Counted from the stretch's first letter, positions 9,267 to 18,520 are shown. The stretch: 64,000 nt of DNA from Pseudomonas alcaligenes (GCF_041729615.1 NZ_CP154874.1:2299001-2363000); one strand, 5' to 3'. The notes: generated by a model not told the origin, from the letters alone. Translations and numbers: made by a program.

Positions 9267-9845
9267 TTATGGAGCCGCCCGGTCAGGGGCTGTCTGGGCA
9301 AGAGTCGCCTGCGCGACGGGCGGTTTGCGCGCAGTGATATCGAACAGGGTGTAGGCCAGGGTCAGGTGCTTTACGTCCTCGGGCAGGTCGCGGTCGACGA
9401 TGAAGCGCACCGGCATCTCGATGCGCTCGCCCGGCTGCAGCACCTGCTGGGTGAAGCAGAAGCACTCGGTCTTGTGGAAGAAGGCCGCGGCCTTGGAAGG
9501 CGCCACGCTGGGGATGGCCTGGGCGGTCATCGGCTTGTCCGTCGGGTTGTAGGCGACGAACAGCATGTCGCTCGGCTGCCCGGGATTGACCACCAGCTCG
9601 TCGGCCTGGGGGCCGAACTCCCAGACCATGCCGGCGGCGTTGGTGGCGAGGAACTGCACGCGCACCTGGCGTGCCTCGTCCACCGTCTGGCTGCCCTGGT
9701 AGGCCCCGGCGGTCTTGCCGTTGATGCCGAAAGCCTGGCACATCACGTCGTAGATCGGCACCAGGGCGAAGCCGAAGGCGAACATGCCGGCCACCACCAG
9801 CAGCAGGCGGACGACCAGGCGCCGATTGTCCGAGGCGGCACTCAC
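9267..9845 (-). CDS. ctaG: Cytochrome c oxidase assembly protein CtaG (Cox11)
   Basis: CtaG delivers copper to the CuB site of subunit I. The 192-residue protein has a single N-terminal membrane anchor (about residues 10-30) and a periplasmic domain with the invariant copper-binding CFCF (in HKTECFCFTQQ). The start is a GTG ten bases after the coxA stop, which points to coupled expression. Length and location are normal for Pseudomonas. Confidence 0.95.
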   Translation of the reverse strand: MSAASDNRRLVVRLLLVVAGMFAFGFALVPIYDVMCQAFGINGKTAGAYQGSQTVDEARQVRVQFLATNAAGMVWEFGPQADELVVNPGQPSDMLFVAYNPTDKPMTAQAIPSVAPSKAAAFFHKTECFCFTQQVLQPGERIEMPVRFIVDRDLPEDVKHLTLAYTLFDITARKPPVAQATLAQTAPDRAAP

Positions 9846-9855
9846 GAGCGCGCTC

Positions 9856-11460
9856 CTACTTCACTTCCGGCGGCGTGCTGAAGGTGTGGTAGGGCGCCGG
9901 CGAGGGCACCGTCCACTCCAGCCCCTCGGCGCCGTCCCAGGGCTTGGCCGGAGCGGGCTTGCCGCTGCGGATGCACTTGATGACGATGAACAGGAAGAGG
10001 AACTGGGTCGCACCGAAGGTGAAGGCGCCGATCGACGAGAGCATGTTGAAGTCGGCGAACTGCAGGTTGTAGTCCGGGATGCGCCGCGGCATGCCGGCCA
10101 GGCCAACGAAGTGCATCGGGAAGAACGCCAGGTTCATGCCGATGAAGCTCAGCCAGAAGTGCAGCTTGCCGAGGGTCTCGTCGTACATGTGGCCGGTCCA
10201 CTTGGGCAGCCAGTAGTAGGCCGAGGCGAAGATGCCGAAGATCGCCCCGGGCACCAGCACGTAGTGGAAGTGCGCCACCACGAAGTAGGTGTCGTGGTAC
10301 TGGAAGTCCGCCGGGGCGATGGCCAGCATCAGGCCGGAGAAGCCGCCGATGGTGAACAGGATGACGAAGGCCACGGCGAACAGCATCGGCGTCTCGAAGG
10401 TCATCGAGCCCTGCCACATGGTGGTCACCCAGTTGAACACCTTCACCCCGGTGGGCACGGCGATCAGCATGGTGGCGTACATGAAGAACAGTTCGCCGGT
10501 CAGCGGGATGCCGACGGTAAACATGTGGTGGGCCCAGACGATGAACGAGAGGAAGGCGATCGAGGCGGTGGCATAGACCATCGAGGTGTAGCCGAACAGC
10601 GGCTTGCGCGCGAAGGCCGGGATGATCGAGCTGACGGCGCCGAAGGCCGGCAGGATCATGATGTACACCTCGGGGTGGCCGAAGAACCAGAACACGTGCT
10701 GGAACAGCACCGGGTCGCCGCCGCCGGCCGCGTTGAAGAAGCTGGTGCCGAAGTGGATGTCCATCAGCATCATGGTCACGCAGCCAGCCAGCACCGGCAT
10801 CACCGCGATCAGCAGGAAGGCGGTGATCAGCCAGGTCCAGACGAACAGCGGCATCTTCATCAGGGTCATGCCGGGGGCGCGCAGGTTGAGGATGGTGGCG
10901 ATCACGTTGATCGCGCCCATGATCGAGCTGATGCCCATCAGGTGCACGGCGAAGATGAAGAAGGTCACCGACTCCGGCGCGTAGGTGGTCGACAGCGGCG
11001 CGTAGAAGGTCCAGCCGAAGTTCGGCCCGCCCCCCTCGCTGAACAGGGTCGAGACCAGCAGCAGGAAGGCCGCCGGCAGCAGCCAGAAGCTGAAGTTGTT
11101 CATCCGCGGCAGGGCCATGTCCGGCGCGCCGACCATCAGCGGGATCATCCAGTTGGCCAGGCCGACGAAGGCCGGCATCACCGCGCCGAACACCATGATC
11201 AGGCCATGCATGGTGGTCATCTGGTTGAAGAATTCCGGCTGCACGATCTGCAGGCCGGGCTGGAACAGTTCGGCGCGGATCACCATGGCCATGGACCCGC
11301 CGAGCAGGAACATGGCGAAGCTGAACCACAGGTACATGGTGCCGATGTCCTTGTGGTTGGTGGTCAGCACCCAGCGCATCAGGCCCTTGGCCGGGCCATG
11401 GTGATGGTCATGTCCGGCATGACCGTGGCCAGCGTGGCCCGGATCGATCACTGCACTCAT
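9856..11460 (-). CDS. coxA: Cytochrome c oxidase subunit I
   Basis: This is the catalytic subunit that reduces oxygen and pumps protons. The 534-residue, twelve-helix protein contains the CuB and cross-linked tyrosine motif WFFGHPEVYI, the haem-ligand segment HDTYFVVAHFHYV and the subunit I signature around WAHHMFTVG. A His-rich N-terminus (HAGHGHAGHDHHH) precedes the first helix and could bind metal. It follows coxB by 4 bases and precedes ctaG by 10 in one transcription unit. Confidence 0.97.
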   Translation of the reverse strand: MSAVIDPGHAGHGHAGHDHHHGPAKGLMRWVLTTNHKDIGTMYLWFSFAMFLLGGSMAMVIRAELFQPGLQIVQPEFFNQMTTMHGLIMVFGAVMPAFVGLANWMIPLMVGAPDMALPRMNNFSFWLLPAAFLLLVSTLFSEGGGPNFGWTFYAPLSTTYAPESVTFFIFAVHLMGISSIMGAINVIATILNLRAPGMTLMKMPLFVWTWLITAFLLIAVMPVLAGCVTMMLMDIHFGTSFFNAAGGGDPVLFQHVFWFFGHPEVYIMILPAFGAVSSIIPAFARKPLFGYTSMVYATASIAFLSFIVWAHHMFTVGIPLTGELFFMYATMLIAVPTGVKVFNWVTTMWQGSMTFETPMLFAVAFVILFTIGGFSGLMLAIAPADFQYHDTYFVVAHFHYVLVPGAIFGIFASAYYWLPKWTGHMYDETLGKLHFWLSFIGMNLAFFPMHFVGLAGMPRRIPDYNLQFADFNMLSSIGAFTFGATQFLFLFIVIKCIRSGKPAPAKPWDGAEGLEWTVPSPAPYHTFSTPPEVK

Positions 11461-11464
11461 GTCC

Positions 11465-12589
11465 TTACTCCTGAGCCTGCTTGAACGCGAGGATGTCCTT
11501 GGGCGTGACCATGTCGTTCATGGCGTTGCCCCAGGCGTTGCGCTCGTAGGTGATGATGGCGGCGATATCGACTTCCGACAGTTGCTTGCCGAACGCGGCC
11601 ATGGAGGTGCCCGGCTTGCCGTTGACCACGATCTCGATATGGCCCTGGGCCGGACCGGTGGCGATGGCCGAGCCCTTGAGCGCCGGGAACATCGGCGGCA
11701 ACCCCTCGCCGTTCGGCTGGTGACAGGCCGCGCAACTGGTCTGGTAGGCTTTCTCGCCACGCGCCACCAGCTCCTCGCGGGTCCATTCCTTGCTGGTCAG
11801 CTCCTTGACCTTGGCGGCCTCTTCCTTGCGCACGGCCAGCCACTTGGCGAAGTCTTCCTTGCTCTTGGCCTCGACCACCACCGGCATGAAGCCGTGGTCC
11901 TTGCCACACAGCTCGGTGCACTGGCCACGGTAGATGCCGGGCTCCTCGATGCGCGTCCAGGATTCGTTGACGAAGCCGGGGATGGCGTCCTTCTTCACCG
12001 CCAGGGCCGGTACCCACCAGGAGTGGATCACGTCGGCGGCGGTGATCAGGAAGCGCACCTTGGTACCCACCGGCACCACCAGCGGCTCGTCAACCTCCAG
12101 CAGGTAGTGTTCGCCCTTCTCGGCCTGGTTGTTGATCTGCGCGGCCGGGGTGGCCAGGTTGCTGAAGAACTCGACGTCCTGGCCCAGGTACTTGTAGTGC
12201 CACTTCCACTGGTAGCCGGTGACCTGGATGTCCAGCTCCGACTCGGAAGTGTCGTAGATCTCGATCAGCGTCTTGGTCGCCGGCACCGCCATCACCACCA
12301 GGATGACGAAGGGCACGACGGTCCAGAGGATCTCCACCGTGGTGCTTTCATGGAAGTGGGCGGGCTTCTGGCCGGTGGAACGGCGGTGGATCAGCATCGA
12401 CCAGAACATCACGCCGAATACCACCACGCCGATCACGACGCAGATCCAGAAAATGATCATGTGCAGGTCGAAGACTGAACGGCTGACCTCGGTGACACCC
12501 GGCAGCATGTTCACTGCCCACTCGGCCTGCGCCGAGCCGAATGCCAACCACAGCAGGAGGCCCATCCAGACTCGTGGATGTCGCATCAT
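11465..12589 (-). CDS. coxB: Cytochrome c oxidase subunit II with fused cytochrome c domain
   Basis: Subunit II takes electrons from cytochrome c at the CuA centre. The 374-residue protein has a signal peptide, two membrane helices, a cupredoxin domain with the CuA ligands in CTELCGKDHGFM, and a C-terminal cytochrome c domain with the haem motif CAACH and a downstream methionine region. The fused haem domain marks this as a caa3-type oxidase. It is the first gene of the leftward cluster, and a sigma-S-like promoter lies upstream. Confidence 0.96.
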   Translation of the reverse strand: MMRHPRVWMGLLLWLAFGSAQAEWAVNMLPGVTEVSRSVFDLHMIIFWICVVIGVVVFGVMFWSMLIHRRSTGQKPAHFHESTTVEILWTVVPFVILVVMAVPATKTLIEIYDTSESELDIQVTGYQWKWHYKYLGQDVEFFSNLATPAAQINNQAEKGEHYLLEVDEPLVVPVGTKVRFLITAADVIHSWWVPALAVKKDAIPGFVNESWTRIEEPGIYRGQCTELCGKDHGFMPVVVEAKSKEDFAKWLAVRKEEAAKVKELTSKEWTREELVARGEKAYQTSCAACHQPNGEGLPPMFPALKGSAIATGPAQGHIEIVVNGKPGTSMAAFGKQLSEVDIAAIITYERNAWGNAMNDMVTPKDILAFKQAQE

Positions 12590-12965
12590 TGCGGGTTCCC
12601 CTCGTTGTTCTTGTTATCCCGCCGGCTAAAGCCCGCGGCTAGGGATCGACCATGCCGATACTGCTGGCTACCGCTGTCGAAACCTCTCCGTGCCGCAGCC
12701 CGTCCGGTTCCATCAGGTAACGCCTTGCGATTTCGAGTATAGCCAGCGACCGCGCCAGCACAACGCAGTCAGAAAAATAACGCCCGATTTCCATGCACAC
12801 CGCGCAGGCCTAGGGCGACGTGGGATGGCGGACGTGATCAAGCGGGTCGATATAGCCCTGGTGCATAAACATGAATTAATTATGACAATCCGATCTTAGT
12901 CATTGCCCTCGGCCAGCTAAGGTGAATTCTCGTTTGCCACCCTCATGTCCCGTTCCGGAGCCGTC
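12590..12965. other. Non-coding region between coxB and the next rightward gene
   Basis: This is a 376-base divergent intergenic region. It is more AT-rich near its right end (around 12840-12900) than the genes on either side. It should hold the leftward cox promoter and a rightward promoter for the following gene. A possible sigma-S minus-10 element faces coxB. A 69-codon frame inside it has no ribosome site or recognisable sequence and was rejected as a gene. I see no RNA gene or repeat in it. Confidence 0.6.
12736..12742 (-). promoter_or_regulatory. Possible sigma-S type minus-10 element for the cox operon
   Basis: On the leftward strand the heptamer reads CTATACT, the preferred minus-10 of stationary-phase sigma factor RpoS, about 147 bases before the coxB start. 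The aa3/caa3 oxidase of P. aeruginosa is known to be starvation- and RpoS-dependent, which fits. No convincing minus-35 is needed for RpoS promoters. This is a motif match only. Confidence 0.4.
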
Positions 12966-13613
12966 ATGAATACCCCCGCCCTGCGCGAACAGATCCAGCG
13001 TGCCCTTGCCCACGAAACCAGCAGCGGCGACCTGGCGCGTCAGCTGGAAAGCCAGCTCGACCGCCTGCACCCGACCATCCAGCTGCCCGCCAGCGATGCC
13101 CGCGGCGTACTCGCACGCTTCGTCGCCGCCTATGTCGAGCAGGTGCCGGACGTGCTTGATGCCGCCCATGCGGTGGCCCGCGAGGCCGGCATCGAAGCCC
13201 GGGTGAAGCCGGTGCTGAAACTGGCCGAACAGTTCTTCCTCAGCCCGCCGAGCATCCTGGAAGGCCACCAGGGCCTGGATGCCCTGCTCGACGAGGCCTA
13301 CCTGGCCCACCGCCTGGTCGAGGAAGTCAACGATCGCTATATCGCCCATCTGGGCCAGCCACTGATCCCGCTGGATACCACGGTGGCCAACGTGATCGCC
13401 CACCAGCTGATCGGCGAGCCCTTCGCCAACCAGCTGGACGAGGCCGTACACCATGCGGTGGAAGGGCTGCTCGACGAGCAGGTGTTCCAGCAGGACTCGG
13501 TGCAGGAGTACCGCGCCCGCCTGAGCAGCCCGCAGACGGTGGCGGCCTGGCAGAACTGGCCGTGCCTGTCGCGCCAGCTGGGTGTCGAGCTGGGCCTGCC
13601 GATCAGCGCCTGA
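12966..13613 (+). CDS. Conserved hypothetical protein (PA0104-like)
   Basis: A 215-residue soluble, mostly helical protein rich in Glu, Ala and Leu, with no signal peptide or membrane helix. It lies divergent from coxB, as PA0104 does in P. aeruginosa. The ATG has CGGAG a few bases upstream; an earlier in-frame ATG lacks such a signal. I recognise no catalytic motif. The function is unknown. Confidence 0.8.
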   Translation: MNTPALREQIQRALAHETSSGDLARQLESQLDRLHPTIQLPASDARGVLARFVAAYVEQVPDVLDAAHAVAREAGIEARVKPVLKLAEQFFLSPPSILEGHQGLDALLDEAYLAHRLVEEVNDRYIAHLGQPLIPLDTTVANVIAHQLIGEPFANQLDEAVHHAVEGLLDEQVFQQDSVQEYRARLSSPQTVAAWQNWPCLSRQLGVELGLPISA

Positions 13614-13622
13614 ACGCAACGA

Positions 13623-13640
13623 GGCCCGCATCTGCGGGCC
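13623..13640. terminator. Hairpin between two convergent genes
   Basis: GGCCCGCA and TGCGGGCC make an 8-bp perfect inverted repeat with a 2-base centre, placed between the rightward hypothetical gene and the leftward carbonic anhydrase gene. No T-run follows on either strand, so it is a weak candidate for a shared terminator. Confidence 0.4.
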
Positions 13641-13648
13641 CCGTATCT

Positions 13649-14374
13649 TCACGGTTGCGGGTAGCGCGCCCTGGGTGTGGCCATCGGCACCACCTCGCCA
13701 TCCAGGGGCAGGAAGGTGCCGCGCTCGGCGTCGTAGGCGCGGATCGCGCTGGTCTCGATGTCGTACACCCAGCCATGGATGAACAGCTGGCCGCTGGCCA
13801 GCTTGGCCGCTACCGAGGGGTGGGTCGACAGGTGGTTGAGCTGGGCCACCACGTTCTCCTCGGTGAGGATGCCCAGGGTGTCGTGGCCATCGCAGCCACA
13901 GTTTTCCTCGACCACGCGCAGCGCCACTTCGCTGTGGCGCAGCCAGGTCTTCACCGTGGGCATGCGTTCCAGGCCCTGCGGGTTGAGCACCGCCTTCATC
14001 GCGCCGCAGTCGGAATGGCCGCAGACGATGATGTGCTGCACGCCCAGGGCCAGCACCGCGTATTCGATGGCGGTGGACACGCCACCCATCATCTGCCCGT
14101 ACGGCGGCACCACGTTGCCGACGTTGCGGGTGACGAACAGGTCGCCCGGTGCGCTCTGGGTGATCAGCTCGGGGACGATGCGCGAGTCGGCACAGGTGAT
14201 GAACATGGCCCGCGGGTTCTGCGCGCTGGCCAGCGCCTTGAACAGTTCCTCCTGCTGCGGAAACACCTCGGTACGGAAGCGCTTGAAGCCGCCGACGATG
14301 GCATTCAGCGCCTCGTCGGCGCTTTCCGGCGCGGTGCGCGCCTGCAGGGGAATGGCGTTGTGCTTGTAGGGCAT
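13649..14374 (-). CDS. Beta-class carbonic anhydrase
   Basis: The enzyme interconverts CO2 and bicarbonate in the cytoplasm. The 241-residue protein has the zinc ligands and active-site pair of beta-carbonic anhydrases: Cys61 and Asp63 in CADSR, His120 and Cys123 in CGHSDCG. The ATG is preceded by GAGG. Pseudomonads carry several carbonic anhydrases; this position matches the P. aeruginosa PA0102 neighbourhood close to the cox cluster. A second, gamma-type enzyme is encoded further along in this window. Confidence 0.93.
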   Translation of the reverse strand: MPYKHNAIPLQARTAPESADEALNAIVGGFKRFRTEVFPQQEELFKALASAQNPRAMFITCADSRIVPELITQSAPGDLFVTRNVGNVVPPYGQMMGGVSTAIEYAVLALGVQHIIVCGHSDCGAMKAVLNPQGLERMPTVKTWLRHSEVALRVVEENCGCDGHDTLGILTEENVVAQLNHLSTHPSVAAKLASGQLFIHGWVYDIETSAIRAYDAERGTFLPLDGEVVPMATPRARYPQP

Positions 14375-14463
14375 TGCGTCTACCTCGTGCTGAACCGTTG
14401 CGCTGGCGCGGATTATCGACCTGGCATGCGGACAGCCGCCAGCAGCATCGAGTCACAATTCGC

Positions 14464-15522
14464 TCACAACAGGGCCAGCTGACGACCGGGCGGGGCGAAC
14501 TGGCTGCAATCCAGCGCGAAGTCGCGGCGCTCCAGGCCCAGGCGCCTGCGCGCCAGGGCGAAGCGCTGCGCCAGCAGGTCGGCGAAGGCGCCCTCGCCGC
14601 GCATGCGGCTGCCGAAGCGGCTGTCATAGTGCTTGCCGCCGTGCGACTGGCGGATCAGGCTCATGACGTGCTCGGCGCGCTCGGGAAAGTGCGCGCGCAG
14701 CCACTCCTCGAACAGCTCGGCGATCTCCAGCGGCAGGCGCAGCAGCACATAGCCGGCCGAGCTGGCGCCGGCGTCGCGGGCCGCCTCGAGAATCCGCTCC
14801 AGCTCCATGTCATTGATCATCGGGATGATCGGCGCCACCAGCGCCGCGACCGGCACGCCGGCCTGGCGCAGCTCGCGCAGGGTGCGCAGGCGCGCGCCGG
14901 GCGAGGCGGTGCGTGGCTCCATGATGCGCTTCAGTTCGTCGTCCAGGGTGGTCAGGCTCAGCGCCACGCTGACCAGGTTGCGCGCGGCCAGCTCCTGCAG
15001 CAGGTCGAGGTCGCGCAGGATCAGCGAACTCTTGGTGATCAGGTGCAGCGGGTGGCGGTAGCGCAGCAGGATCTCCAGCGCCTGGCGGGTCAGGCGCTGC
15101 TCGCGCTCGATCGGCTGGTAGGCGTCGGTGTTGATGCCCAGGGCAATCGGCTGCGGCACATAGCCGGGCTTGCTCAGCTCCTGTTCCAGGCGTTCGGCCA
15201 GGTTGGTCTTGGCGATCAGCCGGGTCTCGAAGTCGATGCCCGGCGACAGGTCCCAGTAGGCATGGGTCGGCCGGGCGAAGCAGTAGATGCAGCCATGCTC
15301 GCAGCCGCGGTAGGGATTCACCGAACGGTCGAAGCCGACGTCCGGCGACTGGTTGCGGGTGATCACCGTCTTCGCCCGCTCGGCACGCACCTCGGTGGCG
15401 CGGCACGGCGGCGTCTCGGCCTGAAACCAGCCATCGTCCTCGGCTTGGCTGCGGGTCGGGGCAAAGCGGTTATGCGGATTGCTAGCGGTGCCGCGGCCGC
15501 GCGGCGGGAGGGAGACGGACAT
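14464..15522 (-). CDS. PA0069-family radical SAM protein, SOS-controlled
   Basis: The 352-residue protein has the 4Fe-4S/SAM motif CxxxCxxC at Cys74, Cys78 and Cys81 (RGCEHGCIYC), distantly like the spore photoproduct lyase SplB group. It therefore probably cleaves S-adenosylmethionine to do radical chemistry, but the substrate is unknown. A near-perfect LexA box ends the short upstream region, and PA0069 of P. aeruginosa is a recognised member of its SOS regulon. Together these suggest a DNA-damage function. The GGAGGCTCAC stretch lies on the opposite strand, and no strong ribosome site was seen. Confidence 0.88.
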   Translation of the reverse strand: MSVSLPPRGRGTASNPHNRFAPTRSQAEDDGWFQAETPPCRATEVRAERAKTVITRNQSPDVGFDRSVNPYRGCEHGCIYCFARPTHAYWDLSPGIDFETRLIAKTNLAERLEQELSKPGYVPQPIALGINTDAYQPIEREQRLTRQALEILLRYRHPLHLITKSSLILRDLDLLQELAARNLVSVALSLTTLDDELKRIMEPRTASPGARLRTLRELRQAGVPVAALVAPIIPMINDMELERILEAARDAGASSAGYVLLRLPLEIAELFEEWLRAHFPERAEHVMSLIRQSHGGKHYDSRFGSRMRGEGAFADLLAQRFALARRRLGLERRDFALDCSQFAPPGRQLALL

Positions 15523-15538
15523 GGCGGAGGCTCACAAA

Positions 15539-15558
15539 TACTGTATATAAAAACAGTA
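15539..15558. promoter_or_regulatory. LexA (SOS) box upstream of the radical SAM gene
   Basis: TACTGTATATAAAAACAGTA matches the LexA operator consensus CTGT-N8-ACAG with outer TA/TA, including the AT-rich centre. It starts 17 bases before the radical SAM start codon, so LexA bound here would block its transcription. It lies outside the inserted island and so belongs to the ancestral chromosome. Confidence 0.9.
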
Positions 15559-15671
15559 TTCGTTTTGTCCCCGCCTGACCAGTACCACTTGTTCACCCGA
15601 CCTCTTGTGGCCTGTCCTCCGTGACGGCAAAACCTAAGCCTTAGGCGAACAGCGCTAGAAATAACGCCCGG

Positions 15672-15699
15672 TCATTTCTTCAGCTTGGAATTGAGGGAA
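15672..15699. repeat. Left direct repeat of the defence island (relic of the yheV-like 3' end)
   Basis: This 28-base stretch matches the 3' end of the zinc-ribbon gene at the other side of the island: 22 of the first 25 bases are identical. Read leftward it still encodes Asn-x-Lys-Leu-Lys-Lys-stop, as in the intact gene. The pair brackets the whole restriction operon, which is what integration into a gene end leaves behind. Confidence 0.7.
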
Positions 15700-15725
15700 C
15701 TCCATGCCGGTATATGCCACTACCG

Positions 15726-18509
15726 TTAAGGCTTGCTCTCAAAGTTCGCCTTTAGCCACGCGACACTTATACCCAACGTGATTTGGTCATCCGGTACCAA
15801 CAGATATGCCCACTGCTTGCGGCCATGTTGCCGCGCATGTTCGTTGGCATAACCGCACCAGCGTTCAGCCGCTCTGGCTTTGGCCAGGGTTTCGTTGAGG
15901 GCAATCTGATCCGCTCGCTTGGGCTCGATGATGAGGTAATCGGTCTGCGTTTCCACCACGAAGTCTGGTTCGTAGTTCTGCCCATTCAGGTACTCGATGC
16001 GAAACTGGCCAGGCGCCGGTTTCATCCATTTGAGCACCTGATCGTCGTCTTCCAGTACCTGCGCCAGACGCCACTCGCCATCGACCGAGTCGAATTTCTG
16101 ATAGGGATAGCAGCAACGCTGGAAGCCCTCGAACACCATCTGCCGCACGGCGCGCTTGTCCTTGATTGGCATGCGGAAGTTTCGCGGAGACTCACCGGCC
16201 GGCAGGCTGTAAGCCGCTGGTTTGAGGACATCGAAGCCCTGCGTCACCTTGCCTTGGTAATCCGTCGGTGTGATGTCCAGGTGTTCGCGCATCTGCGCCC
16301 AGATGAAGTCGCTCAGTTGTTTCTGCCAATACAGTAATACGTTATCGACCGCTTCAGGCGTCGGCAGATAGCTGCGCAAGTGCTGCAACATCTGTCCGGC
16401 CAGTTTGTAGAGCAGGCCTGCGTAGCGGTCGTAGTCCACCTCATCACGGGCGAACAGGTGGCGTACCAGGTAGTCCTCCTGGCGAGCCTCCTGACCGCCC
16501 TGCTGATTCCACTGAATCGTGGCGCTCTGGTTGTTCTCAAGGTGGTGCAGGCGCATTTCCTGGCTGACCGGCTCGAAGCGAATCTTCTCCAGACCCTGCA
16601 AATCGAAGTCTTTGAATTGGTAGTTCACTTCGCGGGTGGGCAGAACAGCAATGCGCGGTACGTCGATGGTCAGTTGCGCGATCTTGGTGGTCACCTGACG
16701 TACCAGCTCCTCCACCGTCGATGGCGCATGGGTGGGCGTGGTGTCCATGCCTTCGAGCTGGGCCTGAGCTGGCATTTGCGCCTCTAGCACTTTGTTTACG
16801 CGCGCCACCAGGCGTTGCTGAGTCTCTACCTCTTCGAGCTGGCTGCTAGTGGCCAGTTTGCGTGCTTCCTCCTGGACAGCAGCCAGGGCGATGTTGGCAA
16901 TGATCGCTTCCTGTTCGCTCTTGACCGTTACTTGATAGCGCCCCTGACTTTCAGCGGCCGGCACCGTAGCGCCCGAGTCACCACTTGCCACCACGATGCC
17001 TACGGAGGTCGACTCCACCTGTTGCGGCTTTTCGCTGGGTACGTCGCTCTCGGCGTCATTGCCGATATAGACCTTCTCGTGGATCAGGGAGTCGTCCTGA
17101 TTGGCACGGTCGACAATCTCCTGGAAGCGGTCATGGGCGACGATGCACAGGCGATCCACCGCCACCACGCCGGTGCGTTTGCCATAGGGCAGGCGTAGGC
17201 CACGACCGATGGTTTGCTCGGTGAGAATCTCCGAGGCCGAGGCACGTAGCGGCACGATGGTGTAGAGGTTGGTGACGTCCCAGCCTTCCTTGAGCTTGTT
17301 GACGTGAATGACGATCTCGGTGGTTTCGTCATGCTCCACCGCCAGCAGGCGCTGCATCGATTCGTCCGACTCCTCGCCGGACAGGTTGGAATGCACCTCG
17401 ATGACCCGATCCTTGTAGCGACCACCGAAGAAATCGTTCGACTGAATGTAGGTACGAATCGCCGCCGCATGGGCGGTATCCTGCGCCACCACCAGCATGA
17501 AGGGCTTCACCGCCTTGACGTTGTGGTTGCGCGCGTAGTTCTCCAGCTCCACCTTGACGAATTCATGGTGATGGATGCCGTCTTCCAGCTTGATGGCCTC
17601 CAAATCGGCCTGGCTGTACTGGGTGTGCTGGAAGTCGCGGCGGGTGCCGACCGCCGGAATTTTCACATAGCCATCCTTGAGCGCCTGGGACAGCGGGTAG
17701 TGGTACACCACATTGCCGAACGGCCGAGGCTTGGCTCCAGTGGTTTTCGGCGTGGCGGTCAGCTCCAGGCCGAGCACCGGCTTGAGGTCATCGATGGCCT
17801 TGGCGCCGGCATCGGCATAGTAGCGGTGCGCCTCGTCCATCAGCACCACCAGATCGGGCAGGTTGGCCAGGTACTGGAAGTACGATTCGCCCAGGTACTC
17901 CTGCAGGCGACGTACCTTGGCGGTGGTAGACTTGGCCGCGCCCTTCTTGTTGTCGCGGGCGCTGATCTTGGCGATGTTGAAGATGTTGATATGCAGGTTG
18001 GCGTCGCCATGGAACAAGTCGCCGGTGATGGTTTCCGGCACCGCGTAGTCCAGGCGCACGCCGCGGCCATCCTCATAGTCATCGCCGGTGATGACCACCG
18101 GCGGCGAGCCGGCCATTTCCGGGATACCGGCGAACACGTATTTAGGATCGCCTAGGGTGAAATCCTTCTTCAGCTTCTCGTAGATGGTCAGATTCGGCGC
18201 CAGAATTAGAAAGTGCCGGCTACGCCGGGTGATGAACAGCCAGGCGATCATCGCGCCCATCAGGCGGGTTTTGCCGACGCCGGTGGCCAGGGCGAAGCAC
18301 AGCGACGGAAAAGCGCGCTCGAAGGCCGTCATGCTCGGGTGCTGGCGGCGGATCAGTTGCAGCCAGTGCTGCAGATCCGGTTCCTTGTCGAGCTTCAGTT
18401 GTTCGAGCAGCTCGGCCAGGATATTCAGCGACTCGCGCTGCGGTTTGCGCAGCGACAGGCGCGCGGTGATCTGGTTGGCTACTTTCTGGCCATCGATCGG
18501 CTCAGCCAT
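15726..18509 (-). CDS. Type III restriction enzyme-like Res subunit (helicase plus nuclease)
   Basis: A 927-residue superfamily 2 helicase with a C-terminal nuclease, expected to translocate on and cut unmodified DNA together with the neighbouring Mod. Walker A ATGVGKT is at 75-81, the DEAH box at 225-228, motif III TAT at 251-253, and a motif VI QTIGRGLRLP follows in the second half. Near the C-terminus Pro848-Asp849 and Glu862-x-Lys864 form a PD-(D/E)xK site. All of these are what type III Res proteins carry, and the size is normal. It is the last gene of the island operon, 11 bases after mod. Confidence 0.92.
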   Translation of the reverse strand: MAEPIDGQKVANQITARLSLRKPQRESLNILAELLEQLKLDKEPDLQHWLQLIRRQHPSMTAFERAFPSLCFALATGVGKTRLMGAMIAWLFITRRSRHFLILAPNLTIYEKLKKDFTLGDPKYVFAGIPEMAGSPPVVITGDDYEDGRGVRLDYAVPETITGDLFHGDANLHINIFNIAKISARDNKKGAAKSTTAKVRRLQEYLGESYFQYLANLPDLVVLMDEAHRYYADAGAKAIDDLKPVLGLELTATPKTTGAKPRPFGNVVYHYPLSQALKDGYVKIPAVGTRRDFQHTQYSQADLEAIKLEDGIHHHEFVKVELENYARNHNVKAVKPFMLVVAQDTAHAAAIRTYIQSNDFFGGRYKDRVIEVHSNLSGEESDESMQRLLAVEHDETTEIVIHVNKLKEGWDVTNLYTIVPLRASASEILTEQTIGRGLRLPYGKRTGVVAVDRLCIVAHDRFQEIVDRANQDDSLIHEKVYIGNDAESDVPSEKPQQVESTSVGIVVASGDSGATVPAAESQGRYQVTVKSEQEAIIANIALAAVQEEARKLATSSQLEEVETQQRLVARVNKVLEAQMPAQAQLEGMDTTPTHAPSTVEELVRQVTTKIAQLTIDVPRIAVLPTREVNYQFKDFDLQGLEKIRFEPVSQEMRLHHLENNQSATIQWNQQGGQEARQEDYLVRHLFARDEVDYDRYAGLLYKLAGQMLQHLRSYLPTPEAVDNVLLYWQKQLSDFIWAQMREHLDITPTDYQGKVTQGFDVLKPAAYSLPAGESPRNFRMPIKDKRAVRQMVFEGFQRCCYPYQKFDSVDGEWRLAQVLEDDDQVLKWMKPAPGQFRIEYLNGQNYEPDFVVETQTDYLIIEPKRADQIALNETLAKARAAERWCGYANEHARQHGRKQWAYLLVPDDQITLGISVAWLKANFESKP

Positions 18510-18520
18510 GGGTCATGTCC

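Noticed and set aside
12690..12899. A 69-codon frame in the coxB upstream region
   Set aside because: No ribosome site, no recognisable sequence, and it covers the likely cox promoter.
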